A stretch of DNA of 64,000 bases from Pontederia crassipes. Taxonomy: Eukaryota; Streptophyta; Magnoliopsida; Commelinales; Pontederiaceae. Position 1 is the first letter of the stretch. Each line of letters begins with the position of its first letter. The notes under the pieces were generated by a model. It saw only the letters and a program-made list of their open reading frames with translations. It was not told where the DNA came from and did not search any database. The position numbers were made by a program, and so were the translations under genes. The DNA lies in contig CM060194.1 of assembly GCA_030549335.1 (NCBI GenBank), positions 64,756,547 to 64,820,546 of the forward strand, given 5' to 3'. Shown here piece by piece: positions 42,955 through 55,680 of this stretch.

Positions 42955-44490
42955 ATAGTGCATCCAGACAGAATTCTAACTATCAAATTTATCCAAATAT
43001 GTCATGATCTTAGCCTTAAGATACATATGATAGCAACCTAAGGCTTGAACACTGTGCTGACATCACCAGATGGAATCTTAGATATTATAAATTCAAGTAG
43101 AACAAGTCCCAACATTAACGCAGAAGGTTGAGAATTAAATATGCTTTCGATTGTGATCAGGTATTGGTGAAGGGAAATCGGAGGACACTAGACGTGAAAA
43201 TGTTTTGAAGAAAATTCTGATAGGGAAGTTTCCTTGAAAGGATTGAGCCAATTAAAAGGAAGCACCAAATGAGATAATCAATTAAAACGTATCTTTTTCG
43301 AAAAGTTAATCATGTCTTCAACCATGAGGATAGTCAATTATGACGCACAAGAACCTGAAACCATAAAACAAGAAAAGATGCCAAAGTCAAGAAGAATAAA
43401 ACAAAAGAAAGCCAGAAAGACAACAGAATACGAGTACTTATATAAAAATGCTTAGAAAGCCAGAAAGGACAATAGAATATGAGTACTTATATAAACATGC
43501 TTTTGTAGAATATCATGGCAGAAGAAATCTGCTGTGGGGAATATTACCTGGAGCCTTCAATAGCAGGGAGATTGGTTATCAGGAATCAACTATGGAATTG
43601 CAACTGCCCCCACAGTTGTCATATACTGATTTGATTTAATGCTTATCTGCTGCTTATTGAAAATAACTAATACTGTAAATGTACTGGTAAGAATGACAAA
43701 GACGACACACTTGTTTGAATTTCCAGATAGGCAACAAGCTAGCTCACAAAATCAATGTGGTGAGTTATAAACAAAAGAAAAAATATAAAAGAACTTCTAC
43801 AGTTTGGATAAATAAAAAAATACAATACTACATGAAAAATATTGTTGACAAGAGTTTTCTGTGAACCCAATTAAGGTCACGTTCAATATGAAATTATGCA
43901 TACACTGGAAATCTGTGGTAGGTATTGATAGCTTTACACTGTATTCCACATATACAAAGTTAAAGCTACTGTTAATGGATGCCTAAGCTGCAAATAAACT
44001 AAAACATTACAAGGTCCCTCACATTTAGCAATCTAAGGAAAATAGCACATGAAAGTTCAGCAACTGTAAGACTTTGAATTTGCATATTTGGATAACAAAA
44101 AAAATCATTTGAGTGATAATATCTAAAGATAATCAATAGGCTAGTTCTGTTCCCCATGCAACTCGATGTATGACACACTGAGGCTACAGACCATCAATAT
44201 CCCAGCCATTTTTTGTAGTATAAGCATGAAAAATGAATATGATGAAAAGGTCGTTACAAGTTCAATACACATATGAACAATGGAAATGATGGATATTGGC
44301 AGTGATACTGGATGCAGGCATCAAATATGACATTAATATGCATTATTCAACATGTCAAGCAATGGGCATCTTCGCAAAGTTCTTCAGTTATCAACAAAAC
44401 TTTGTAGTTCCCTTTCAAAAAAGAAAGAAATTGTAGCTTTCAAGGTCCCAAAGGGCTTAAGATAAATACTCTAAATTATCCACTTCAATG
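42955..44490. other. Intergenic region and 3' flank of the pTAC12 gene
   Basis: Contains a short tandem duplication near 43400-43500 (AGAAAGCCAGAAAGRACAA and GAGTACTTATATAAA each occur twice). The last few hundred bases should hold the pTAC12 3' untranslated region on the minus strand. No other gene was recognised. Confidence 0.5.
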
Positions 44491-46329
44491 TTACCTATAG
44501 GGAGCAATATCTCCATCAATGATGGCATGGCGCGTTAAAACAATTTCCTTCACAAGATTCCGGTATGTGAAGGGCCTGACAGAGGATCTGAGATACAATT
44601 GAGGTGGTATCTTCCTCATGACTCTACTCTTTTCTCTATACCCTGCACTTTCCTGCTCAACTGTGAGCCATTCTTCTTTGTTCTGTGGAGAGTTCAACTC
44701 TGTAGTGTTCAGATCACCATCATCCATTTCGTCCTCCCTCTGTTGCTCTTCTTTTAGATACTTCTTGTACTTCTCATTCGATAACTCAATACTCCTCTTC
44801 ACCAACTTCTCCATGTCCCCTGAGTTCTTCATAGCCTTCTTCCACTGCTCATTCCAGTACTCCTCAGTCTCCTCTGGATTGGTTTCCCCCTCTTCACTGT
44901 CATCTCCATCATCGAGCACTACTTCATCGCCCTCTGTTTCATCCTCATCATTGTTAATCTCCTCATCATCTTCAAGCCAATCGGTAACTTCTTGCATCTC
45001 ATCCTTAAAGTCCCCATCGTCATCATCACTGTCATCGGGTGCATCGCAACCCAATTCCATCTCCTCCAACTTCGCTTTCCACTCCTTGGTGTATGGATGG
45101 AGGAGCTCCGTGGGGTGATTGCTCAGCAAGAACTCCAAGCAACGAGACTTGGCCTCATCGTTCAGCTTCTGGTAGGCATTCACGACGTCATCAACGTAAG
45201 ACTTGGGGCTAATCTTGACGAGCTTGCACAGACCACCAAAGTAAGTGCACGTCTCAATCCTGCCATCCTCGTGCCGCAGCTCGCAGGGGTACGAGTTCTC
45301 GGTGCTGGGATCGACAAGTGGTCGAAGCTGATTGAAGAAGTCGTCTTGCGGCTCAAACCGGCACTGATACACGGGCTTCTTGACGTAGATGATGTCGGGA
45401 CGCACCCACGCGGCGCACTGCGTCACCTCCGACCGCGTCCGGTTGCCCAACCGAGCCATGAGGTTCCATTTGTCGAGGCGCTGGGTCCCAGCCTCCATGG
45501 CTACCTCCGCGGCAAGCGTCCATTGCTCCCATGGCTGCTCCGTCGGGCGCCACCTGGGATGGCGGACAAAGACCCAGTAGTGGCGGAGCCCCTTCTCGGC
45601 GTCGAGGCGGCGGCAATACTCGGAGGCCATCTCGAACTGCTCGATCTTTTCCCACTCCTCGTGGTCGCGGACCTCGCCGTACAGGGAGACGCGGTCGTCG
45701 GAGAAGCGGCCGCGGATCGGAGGGCCGACCACGATGCCACGCCAGGAGTAGGGGCCGTACTGACCGTACTTGTACCAGTCGAAGGGGTGGCGGAGGCGGG
45801 GGTCATCCTTGGACATGAAGCGGACGGCGCGGTCGTAGCCGAGGCCGATGACCTGGAGCTCGTCGTCGGTGAAGGAGTCCGGGAAGTTGGAGGAGGCAGC
45901 AGCGCGGTTTCGGCGGTAAAAGAGGTTCTCGGCAAGGCGTCGGCTTCGGAGGCGAGCGCGGGACTTGGCCTCTCTGCGGACGTCGGCGCCGCCCTCGATG
46001 CGGCCAGACCTGCCGCCGGAGCTCTTCTTCTTCTTGCTGCGTCCCGCGAAGGCGACGGTGGCGGCGTCGGAGGGGGAGGGGGAAAGGAGGCGGATGAGGA
46101 GTAGGGGACAGGAAGCGGCGGATGACGGAAATTGGTGGTGGTGGTTGGAGATGGCAAGGACAGGGGTACTAATGGCGGGGGCTTTGGATTGAGCAGGAGG
46201 CCATGACTGCGGAGTCTTCTTCCTCCGCAGACCGCTCCATTGGGGAAGAGGACGGGGAGGAAAAGGAGAAATGGATGAGGACTTCGGAAGGGGAGGCTTC
46301 CATGGAGGAGAGAGGACGGAGGAGGACAT
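44491..46329 (-). CDS. PTAC12: Plastid transcriptionally active chromosome protein 12 / HEMERA (PAP5)
   Basis: An intact single-exon frame of 612 residues. pTAC12/HEMERA is a subunit of the plastid-encoded RNA polymerase complex and in Arabidopsis also acts in the nucleus in phytochrome signalling. The first 90 or so residues are rich in S, P and A with few acidic residues, as in a chloroplast transit peptide. A K/R-rich stretch (SKKKK, about residue 100) follows. The conserved core has VIGLGYDRAVRFMSKDDPRL, HPFDWYKYGQYGPYSWRG, EVRDHEEWEKIEQ and QCAAWVRPDIIYVKKPVYQC. Residues about 445-505 are extremely D/E-rich. The C-terminus reads FTYRNLVKEIVLTRHAIIDG and ends at a TAA after IAPYR; the family's transactivation segment lies in this region. 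The 5' half is very GC-rich. It is longer than the Arabidopsis protein (527 residues, from memory), mainly in the N-terminal and acidic parts. The ATG at 46327-46329 is the first in the frame. Confidence 0.93.
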   Translation of the reverse strand: MSSSVLSPPWKPPLPKSSSISPFPPRPLPQWSGLRRKKTPQSWPPAQSKAPAISTPVLAISNHHHQFPSSAASCPLLLIRLLSPSPSDAATVAFAGRSKKKKSSGGRSGRIEGGADVRREAKSRARLRSRRLAENLFYRRNRAAASSNFPDSFTDDELQVIGLGYDRAVRFMSKDDPRLRHPFDWYKYGQYGPYSWRGIVVGPPIRGRFSDDRVSLYGEVRDHEEWEKIEQFEMASEYCRRLDAEKGLRHYWVFVRHPRWRPTEQPWEQWTLAAEVAMEAGTQRLDKWNLMARLGNRTRSEVTQCAAWVRPDIIYVKKPVYQCRFEPQDDFFNQLRPLVDPSTENSYPCELRHEDGRIETCTYFGGLCKLVKISPKSYVDDVVNAYQKLNDEAKSRCLEFLLSNHPTELLHPYTKEWKAKLEEMELGCDAPDDSDDDDGDFKDEMQEVTDWLEDDEEINNDEDETEGDEVVLDDGDDSEEGETNPEETEEYWNEQWKKAMKNSGDMEKLVKRSIELSNEKYKKYLKEEQQREDEMDDGDLNTTELNSPQNKEEWLTVEQESAGYREKSRVMRKIPPQLYLRSSVRPFTYRNLVKEIVLTRHAIIDGDIAPYR

Positions 46330-47193
46330 GGTGACAGCAGCAGGACACCTTGGGGTTGGAGACAGAGAGGGATGGGGATTTGGTCAGGGTTTTAGAAGAA
46401 CGCTATATTAAGTATATCTCTAGTATTTTTATAATCAATTGAAAAGTTAAGCCTATATTTTGTAGAATATCAAATCCTACGTAGTGTTTGTATCAATTAC
46501 TAAAGATGATTTATTTATAAATTAATAAGAAAATAAACAAAATTCAAATTCGTACTGTGCCAGGGTCATCCAAACCTTGGAATCGACAAATGACGAAGGT
46601 ATCGTGGGAAACAAAAGTAGGGTTGCAAACGAAGGAACGAGTCAGCAGATCTAAAATAAAAGATAGATGGTCATTTTTTTTGGAACGAAACACAATATAG
46701 GTGATAATAAGAGATGAGGCTTCTCAATGTTATTTAGAAGTAAAAATGAGAACTATGACGTCTGACAAAACTGAAAACTATATCGATTTTGTTGTTTGTA
46801 AAATTAAATATTTTCCAATAAATTATTTTTTTTTTCAAGACGGCTGATTTTTTCTTACAATCATAACGAGACTACTATCCAATTGAGCATTGACATAAAG
46901 TGATGGTGCTGGTTTAAAACGCTGTTATCACGATATTAAAGTAAGATCTAAGATAGTTGACAATTCTTAAAGCCGAAGCTTGCTTTCATCAAGAACTGGA
47001 ACATCAAATAACGCACCAAAAAATGAGAATTGAGAAGACGAATAGTGACTCCAAAATTCAGAGTAAATTTAGAGCGCATGGCAACCACTTCAAAATTTCA
47101 AATCAAATACAACCCTGATACTGAAGTTCAGCGCTTTCTACGTCAACAAGACTGATGCAAGAATGAAAATCAACTGTCGTTCAAACTGAGAAT
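46330..47193. other. Region between the pTAC12 promoter and the eL8 3' end
   Basis: Both flanking genes are on the minus strand. The part next to 46330 is the pTAC12 5' region; on the minus strand it has AAAACCCTGA (telo-box-like, about 46387-46396) and an AT-rich TATACTTAATATAG stretch (46401-46416) that could hold a TATA box. The rest is AT-rich with no recognised feature; the last 150 bp should be eL8 3' untranslated region. Confidence 0.5.
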
Positions 47194-49260
<2,067 letters not shown>

Positions 49261-49336
49261 TTCGGCAAGGATCTGGAGGACGGCGCACGAAGAGGGGAAG
49301 CTGCACGAGAAAAGCTCGCGGCGCTGGTGGCATGGA

Positions 49337-49345
49337 TTAGGGTTT
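49337..49345 (-). promoter_or_regulatory. Telo-box upstream of the eL8 start
   Basis: TTAGGGTTT on the plus strand is AAACCCTAA on the gene strand, about 77 bp before the ATG. The telo-box is a well-known element of plant ribosomal-protein promoters, usually close to the transcription start. Confidence 0.75.
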
Positions 49346-49386
49346 ATACGAAGAGGTTTGAGGAAAATGGATCGGGCCACTTAGAC

Positions 49387-49392
49387 GGCCCA
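49387..49392 (-). promoter_or_regulatory. Site II element (TGGGCC) upstream of eL8
   Basis: GGCCCA on the plus strand reads TGGGCC on the gene strand, about 50 bp upstream of the telo-box. The pairing of site II and telo-box is typical of plant ribosomal-protein genes. Further GGCC-containing words nearby (49374-49379, 49407-49412) are not exact matches. Confidence 0.65.
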
Positions 49393-49399
49393 CTTGAAG

Positions 49400-52300
49400 G
49401 AACAAGTGGCCCGGATTGAGTCATGTTTATTTTCCTTTTTCTTTTTTTCTCTAAAAAGTATTTAAATCGACAAACTTGAGAGAAAGAAATGGATTGAATC
49501 AATAAAATTAAATTAATAGAGTCGCGTTAAAGTAAAATAAGCTTTCAAAGGTCATCCACTCGGTTTTAGTAGAGTCATCTAATATATATGTCTGAGTGTA
49601 TAGTGCTTTAACAAGTTTAAATATGAAATATATATAATAATAGTTACTATAAATGGTAAAGCAAATTAAAATAATAACGTGTGTTAGCGTTTAAAGTTTG
49701 TGGCTTAAATTTCTTAATTCAGCATTTTGTTAACACTTTTTGCTTTGGCAGTGATATTAGAGTTGGCTACTATCCCCATTTATCCCAAAACGTAATCAAA
49801 GAATATCAAAATAAAATATGATTCAATGTCTTAGTATCCATATTAAAAATCAAAACCATCAGTTTAATTAAATGTCACACTATTATGTTAATGGTGGAAT
49901 GGCCATCTTAATAAAATTCGAGCAAAATTTCGTCGATTATAAATCTACCACCAAACCGGGATGGGTTAATTTAATGTGATTCTCGTATCTAAATATGTGT
50001 TAGAAAAACTGTCATTATTTAAAGAAAGGAAAAACCTATAAAATTTGAAGGGCTCGCCCCCACATTTTGTCTCGTTTTCTTTTTCACTACGATAAAATAG
50101 TAAACCTCGTTATACCTTTTTCCACATGCAATGAATAAAAGCGTGCAGCGAATTTTAATGCATATTAAAGTCATCCATCCCTTTGCCCGAACTTTTATAT
50201 GAGATATTGTTGTAGGTACCCACCGGAAGCTTCAGATATTTGACAATTTTGATATATAAATTACTTATTATAATATGAGAAAAATGTATACGTAAAGTAT
50301 TTAATATAAAACGAATATAGAGCACTCATTTTACTTATTATATTAACAAAATAAGTATATAGTAATTTAAAGTATATATTAAATAGTAAATATGATTAAG
50401 GTTATCAAACTATTTTAAATTAAATCAACGGTTACAATTTATTTAGCTTTAGATGCTACTTTTTTATTATCAAATTATCTCAATAAATATATATTACTTC
50501 ATCTATTAAGTATATGATTAATCTAATCATATATTATAATTATAAAATTATTTAAATAATGAAAAATAGAACGTTCTACACTAAGGTGGGTGCTCTTCAT
50601 ACTCATTAATCTCTTTTATAATATATAAGAAATGAGCGAACTTAACAATTAAAATTATTACAAGTTGAAAGCATCACTAATTATTAAAATCAACTAATTA
50701 GAATGTTAACACATTATATTTTCTGCCTCCCACAATAAAAGGAAGACATCATACCCAACGTAGGCATCACTGAACAGTTGAAAGCAACTAGTTACTGCAT
50801 AAACTGTCTGGTTAAAAGTTAAAACTATAAAGCAACGTTGCAACATGTTTAACAACAGCACCGTTTCCTTGCTAATAATAATAGTATAATAATCAGAACT
50901 CTGCTGAATCTATAACCCTGCATATCCATTTGATCATCAAACATTTGTCGTAATAAAATGTGTGCTAGTTAAAACGAAACAGTGGTGCATGAAATCGGGC
51001 TTCATTAAGCCAATTTATATTTATAACATATCAACTTGAGATGACACTATTCGAAGGTAGAGTGTAAGCGTCAGTGAGCAGGGGTACCTGTAGTTGTCTA
51101 TATGGTCTTTCCATTCCTTTGTTAAACTCAAACATAAAGCATCACCTGAACGCAATACTCTGTGGATCACTTGACAGGAGCCTATGGGTGGTTATTTTCT
51201 TTTTCTTAAAAAAAATCAGTGGAAGTTATATATTATACCATGCAGAACTTTTCAACTAACTCAGTGGGGACAGTAAAAACAGCATCATAAAACCTGGAGT
51301 AGCTGCAATGTCAGTAAGAAGTTAGTTTCAGGGAAGAGATGTTCTCGCGTTCCAATTCCTTGAAATAAGTTTTTGTCTGCCTAGTTTAATGACATCAAAC
51401 TATTAATCTGTCAGATAACCCAAATCCACCAGGACAAAACCGCAACGGCAGTGAAAAATACCAACTAGCTATCGATCTTTACCCAAAAGTTTAAATTCTT
51501 CTATGACATTTTTTCTTAAATGGGAAAGGATGACAAAAGGGTAGTCATCCAACTTGATATTTCTCCAGAAGACGCTCAGATGAAAACTCTAAATCTTATG
51601 AAACACCATTCTTCATTCAGACAGTCCTCAACTTATATGAAAAAATGGAAATTTGGACAAAACAATGACTCGCATATCATGATCACATGTTTTTGAGAAG
51701 ATATCATGACAGCGTGTTTTTTTAGGAGAATCATGATCACATGTTATCACAAAGATTTTGCAACTAACACAACTGATTTAAGAGCTTGAAGCTAACCCAA
51801 GTTCATTACCTTAGACAATTCTCACACAACTAGTCCAATGTTGAGATATGAAACAGTGAAAAAGCAACTAGATCGATTTAGATAGAAGTAATGCCTGCAC
51901 TGAAAGTTTATTTCAGGTTTACAAAGAACCGTAGTTTCATATACAATTTTTTCTCCTAAAAGAATATATGATTTAAATTACTATAACTTTATTTAATTGT
52001 GCTTCATAGATATTGTGTGCTTCACTGCAACTCATCTTCACTGCCATAATGTACTCTTATGCAACCTATAGGCTCATTTTGTGTCTTTTAGTAAAATAGA
52101 TGTACATGTGTCATAGTTTGTGACATGAACATGGCTCAGGAATCAGAAATGCACAGATAGACTTATTCTGTGTTTGGATTAAGTAGGCATTTGTAAACTA
52201 AAAATGCCGTTGTACATTATCTTAAGAGTTCTCCAAGTTCGCTAATAAAGTTTGCTGATAAACCAGCCAAAATTGGAGATCGGACCATTTACTTCATAAA

Positions 52301-52514
52301 GAATATAGAAATTCTTACCCCCTCAAAGTAAATCTCATTGGCCCCCATGCTTTGTGATTAAACTTTTTATTCATTTGCTTTTGCCTTTTTTTGTGTCCAC
52401 TTTTTCCTGCTTCTTTCAGTCTTTAAATGGAAAGTTAGTGATGCTCAAACTTAGTGAGAGGACTCATAAATTTTAAACATTAACTTTACACTTTTTCAAA
52501 GAAAAAACTCTTAA
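49400..52514. other. AT-rich intergenic DNA
   Basis: No gene was recognised. The sequence is strongly AT-rich at 50230-50720. One LINE-type hairpin stub lies at 51515-51555 (GGATGAC...GTAGTCATCC at 51528-51550, preceded by TTTTTTCTTAAATGGGAAA). Confidence 0.55.
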
Positions 52515-52710
52515 AGAAAATGCACATGTTTTTTTTCCAATTTCGATTATCCTCCTTGATTCATGTCATAAAGTCCATACATGATGAATGGACTTTAAGT
52601 TTTCAGGAATTATAGAGACTTCATGATCAGAGAACTGTAGTTTTATAGAAAAAAAATGTGATTGTAAAGTTTCTTCTCTACAATTATTTATTCAATGATC
52701 TTGATCCATA

Positions 52711-52888
52711 CAATAAACAACAACAAAGCCTTATCCCACTAGGTGGGGTCGGCTATATGGATCATACGATGTCATTATTCGTTGATCCATGTTCATGCGA
52801 TTCGACAGGGTTTTACGCTGGCTGTCGGGGCCTAACACAACCCTCCTCATTTATCCGGGCTTGGGACCGGCTATAAAACATAGGCGGA
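52711..52888 (-). mobile_element. Near full-length Au SINE in duplication copy A
   Basis: Tail CAACAACAAAGCC, core TTATCCCACTAGGTGGGGTC, and the tRNA-derived head CCGGCTATAAAACATAGGCG at the far end. Only an 8-bp flanking match (ATAAACAA) was found and it is not adjacent to the head, so the insertion was probably accompanied or followed by a deletion of the sequence still present in copy B. Confidence 0.88.
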
Positions 52889-52988
52889 AAACCAACATAA
52901 ACAAAATGTTATGATAGAGCAAAACATAGCGTACATGATTGTCATGGATTGAGGTCATGACCAGTACACATGGTATTTAGTCTTTTCA

Positions 52989-53090
52989 ACAACAACAACA
53001 ACAAAGCCTTATCCCACTAGGTGGGGTCGGCTACATGGATCATACGAATTCATTGATGCATGTTCATGAGATTCGACAGAGTTTTACGCT
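52989..53090 (-). mobile_element. 5'-truncated Au SINE with 17-bp target-site duplication
   Basis: Flanked by the perfect repeat GGTATTTAGTCTTTTCA (52972-52988 and 53091-53107). The unoccupied site with the same 17 bp once only is present in copy B at 53550-53566. The insert is 102 bp and stops within GTTTTACGCT, lacking the tRNA-derived head. Confidence 0.95.
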
Positions 53091-53676
53091 GGTATTTAGT
53101 CTTTTCATATAGTAAAAAACAAGCATCATGCAAACACAAGCTTCTGCAAAGTTGACAACTGAACAGAACATCCACAAAAAATAAAAGAAAGTTGATATTG
53201 TTTTTGTTTACAGAAAATGCACATGTTTTTTTCCAATTTCGATTATCCTCCTTGATTCACGTCACGAAGTCCATACATGATGGATGGACTTTAAGTTTTC
53301 AGGAATTATAGAGATTTCATGATCAGAGAACTGTAGTTTTATAGAAAAAAAATGTGATTGTAAAGTTTCTTCTCTACAATTATTTATTCAGTGATCTTGA
53401 TCCATAAATCAACATAATTCCACATGATCCAATGGCATTGTTTATGTTCTGTAGGTCTATGTGGGATGACGGTAGTGTACAAACTGTTATGATAGAGCAA
53501 AACATAGCGTACATGGTTGTCATGGATTGAGGTCATGACCAGTACACAAGGTATTTAGTCTTTTCATATAGTAAAGAACAAGCATCATGCAAACAAAAGC
53601 TTCAGCAAAGTTGACAACTGAACAGAACATCCACATAAAATAAAAGAAAGTGGATATTGTTTTTGTTTACAGAAAA

Positions 53677-54079
53677 CATAGATAAGTAGCTGATTATATT
53701 GCTCAAGTTGTATCAATTGACATTGTCATAATACGACAAATAGAGGTCTTCTAGAGGTGGGGATACAGTTGAAGATATTACTGCAGCCTTCAGTAGGTAA
53801 CTTCTTTTAGATAATTCAGTAGCTAATAACATGGCACTGCTGTTATGTTGGAAGTTTCAAGTTTACTTAGTCAAAATGTTAACTATGTCAACACAGATCA
53901 CCAACACCACAAGAAGAACCAGCTGAGACATTTGAGTTTGTATTAACTACTACATTATTTGACTTACTTGAGGTGAATTGTTCTAGCTTTTCTCTTGACA
54001 GCGGATTCAAGAATTCTAAAACTTCTGACTAAGCTCGTACCGAAGAATTATTAATGATAATGGACGGCATCAATTCAAA
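53677..54079. other. Intergenic sequence, nothing recognised
   Basis: About 400 bp of AT-rich DNA without open frames or repeats that I could identify. Confidence 0.5.
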
Positions 54080-54325
54080 TAAAGAGAGAGAGAGATGCAG
54101 ACAAATAAGCTGGTTGATCCACCAATCGACATAGATATGAAAATATTGGATATTCTCGCACCCATCGGTTCGTGACTGTATATATTAAAGGGTGAAAGTT
54201 TGAACAGCTTATGATCCCACGACAAAATTACCCATAAGTCTTGGATTTGAACCATCAACAACCTACTATATATGAAGTCCATTTGATCCACTAAGCATAT
54301 CAATTTAATTCTAAAAATATGCTCC
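54080..54325 (-). mobile_element. Candidate tRNA-derived SINE (not Au)
   Basis: On the minus strand, TATGCTTAGTGGA (about 54284-54296) resembles a polymerase III A box, and GGTTCAAATCC (54242-54252) matches the tRNA B box with one difference. The spacing of about 40 bp is right for a tRNA head. The element would end in the CT-rich run ATCTCTCTCTCTCTTT at about 54095-54080. No target-site duplication was established. Confidence 0.4.
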
Positions 54326-54620
54326 TCAAAAAGAGAAAAACTTTCGATCCTCAAAAAAAAAAAAGACAAATACAAACCCCACCTACTATCGCACACTATC
54401 TAACATGCATAATCGAATCATTCTTCTCATTCTCGCAACTACCACATTTGAATCCGGAGATAGGAAACAAGAGCAATGTATACAGCCTACAGATCGATGC
54501 AATTCTTCATAATAATAAGTAAAAATGCATTCTTTATCCATTAAATTGGATCCAGAAATAGCAGTCAGGATAGTGCTGTCAATTTGTAAAAGGAAATATA
54601 CAGGGATGCACATACGTATA

Positions 54621-55124
54621 TCAGAGGAGGGTGATCAGTATGAAGAGGAGCAACGCCGCAATGAAGGAGTACTTGAGCGCTGCGAGGAGGATGGCTAGGG
54701 AGATGAAGAATAGCTGGAAGACGACCTGCGCGCTGGCCCATGCGAGCAGTCCGGCGAGCCCGACGGCCGCCAAGTTCTCCGGGTCCGGCTTGAGCAGGTC
54801 ACCCCACCGCAGGGGGAACGGCATCGCCGCCGGGGCCCCACCGCGCCGGTCGTCCTTCGGGTCCTTCTCCGCCACCGCCTCTGCGTCTTCGCCGTCGCCG
54901 CCGGTTTCTCTGACGGCTCCTCCGCCGGTGTCATTGGCGTCGTCGTTGCTGCTGCTCCGCGGCGCGGACAGACGGAGAGGCTTGGTGGAAGCAATCGATT
55001 GGGAGTTCAAGGGTTTGAAGGAGATGGAAAGTGGAAGGATCGGTCTCCGAGAGGTATGGATCGTTGGGAGATGGTGAGACATCTGTGAGGGGAAAGAGGA
55101 GATCGCCGGACATATGGCCGGCAT
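54621..55124 (-). CDS. Plastid two-helix membrane protein, possibly DUF1118/RIQ-like
   Basis: An intact single-exon frame; from the ATG at 55122-55124 it gives 167 residues and stops at TGA (54621-54623). The N-terminal 55 residues are rich in S, P, T and basic residues, fitting a chloroplast transit peptide. A G/D/E-rich linker follows, then MPFPLRWGDLLKPDPENLAA and two C-terminal membrane spans (about residues 117-167) ending FIAALLLFILITLL. The layout resembles the DUF1118 thylakoid proteins (RIQ1/RIQ2 in Arabidopsis, which affect grana and light-harvesting complex organisation), but I assign this from memory of the C-terminal pattern only. An in-frame ATG at 55248-55250 would add 42 residues; I prefer the inner start because the extension is unlike a transit peptide and overlaps a TGGGCC-containing promoter-like stretch. 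GC-rich throughout. Confidence 0.7.
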   Translation of the reverse strand: MPAICPAISSFPSQMSHHLPTIHTSRRPILPLSISFKPLNSQSIASTKPLRLSAPRSSSNDDANDTGGGAVRETGGDGEDAEAVAEKDPKDDRRGGAPAAMPFPLRWGDLLKPDPENLAAVGLAGLLAWASAQVVFQLFFISLAILLAALKYSFIAALLLFILITLL

Positions 55125-55680
55125 GGGGGCTGCTGCTTCCGGCTTCGCTAGATGGCTTGCAGTTTCCTTCTTTTGGGGGGGTGGGAATAGACGGGGCGGA
55201 GAGACGAGGATTCTTGGGTTGGTCGCTCCAAACCGTCCCTCCTGGCCCAACTCGCAATCTGCACAGGAATACTCTGGGTCGACCCGGTCATGCCGGACCG
55301 GACACCAATCTATTTTTCACTGCTAGAGATGTATTTTTGTTAAGGACCGGACCTTAATTTTCAAAAAACCGGATATAAACTAAAAGATTTAACGGACGTC
55401 TATCCATTCCTACAGCCCGTTGGATGTGTGATCGACGACACGAAATCAGGAGTGCGGTTCAGGCAAGAAAACGCCCAAATCAAATGACAATCGATTAAAA
55501 AATCCCTCCTCCTCCTATGCCTTTGCCTCAGTGCTGTGCACACTTCGACCGCATCAACCTCGACGACGCACACAGACATCTTGTCGATCCTCACCATTGT
55601 CGACCATCACCTTGCTGCCACTGACACTTGCACACTCTCCGCTTTTGTGTCTTGCCCTCGCCACTAACGTTTGCATCAAT
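55125..55680. other. 5' flank of the two-helix protein gene up to the retrotransposon
   Basis: Contains the likely promoter of the minus-strand gene (GGCCCA at 55239-55244, a TGGGCC site II word on the gene strand). 55500-55680 is C-rich (CGACCATCACC-type words) and shows no assigned feature. The retrotransposon starts directly after TCAAT (55676-55680), the candidate target-site sequence. Confidence 0.45.

Larger units (their letters stand above)
52515..53676. repeat. Local tandem duplication, copy A (with two SINEs) and copy B
   Basis: Copy A spans about 52515-53211 and copy B about 53212-53676. They share long near-identical blocks, for example GGACTTTAAGTTTTCAGGAA, GATCAGAGAACTGTAGTTTT and GAACAAGCATCATGCAAAC. 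Differences are scattered substitutions plus two large changes in copy A: a SINE at 52711-52888 that, with short flanking sequence, replaces roughly 85 bp of copy B, and a clean SINE insertion at 52989-53090. No open frame of note is present. Confidence 0.9.

Noticed and set aside
44992..46104. 370-codon open frame on the plus strand
   Set aside because: It lies antisense to the pTAC12 gene and results from its GC-rich, stop-poor sequence. Its product is low-complexity and resembles nothing.
52713..52904. ATAAACAA as target-site duplication of the SINE at 52711-52888
   Set aside because: Only 8 bp, partly composed of the CAA tail, and not adjacent to the SINE head; copy B shows that flanking sequence was also lost.
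54070..54396. 108-codon minus-strand frame
   Set aside because: It overlaps the candidate tRNA-derived SINE, has no recognisable domains, and has a composition like the surrounding AT-rich DNA.
55125..55250. N-terminal extension of the two-helix protein from the ATG at 55250
   Set aside because: The extra 42 residues do not look like a transit peptide and overlap a TGGGCC promoter-like word; the inner ATG gives a better one.
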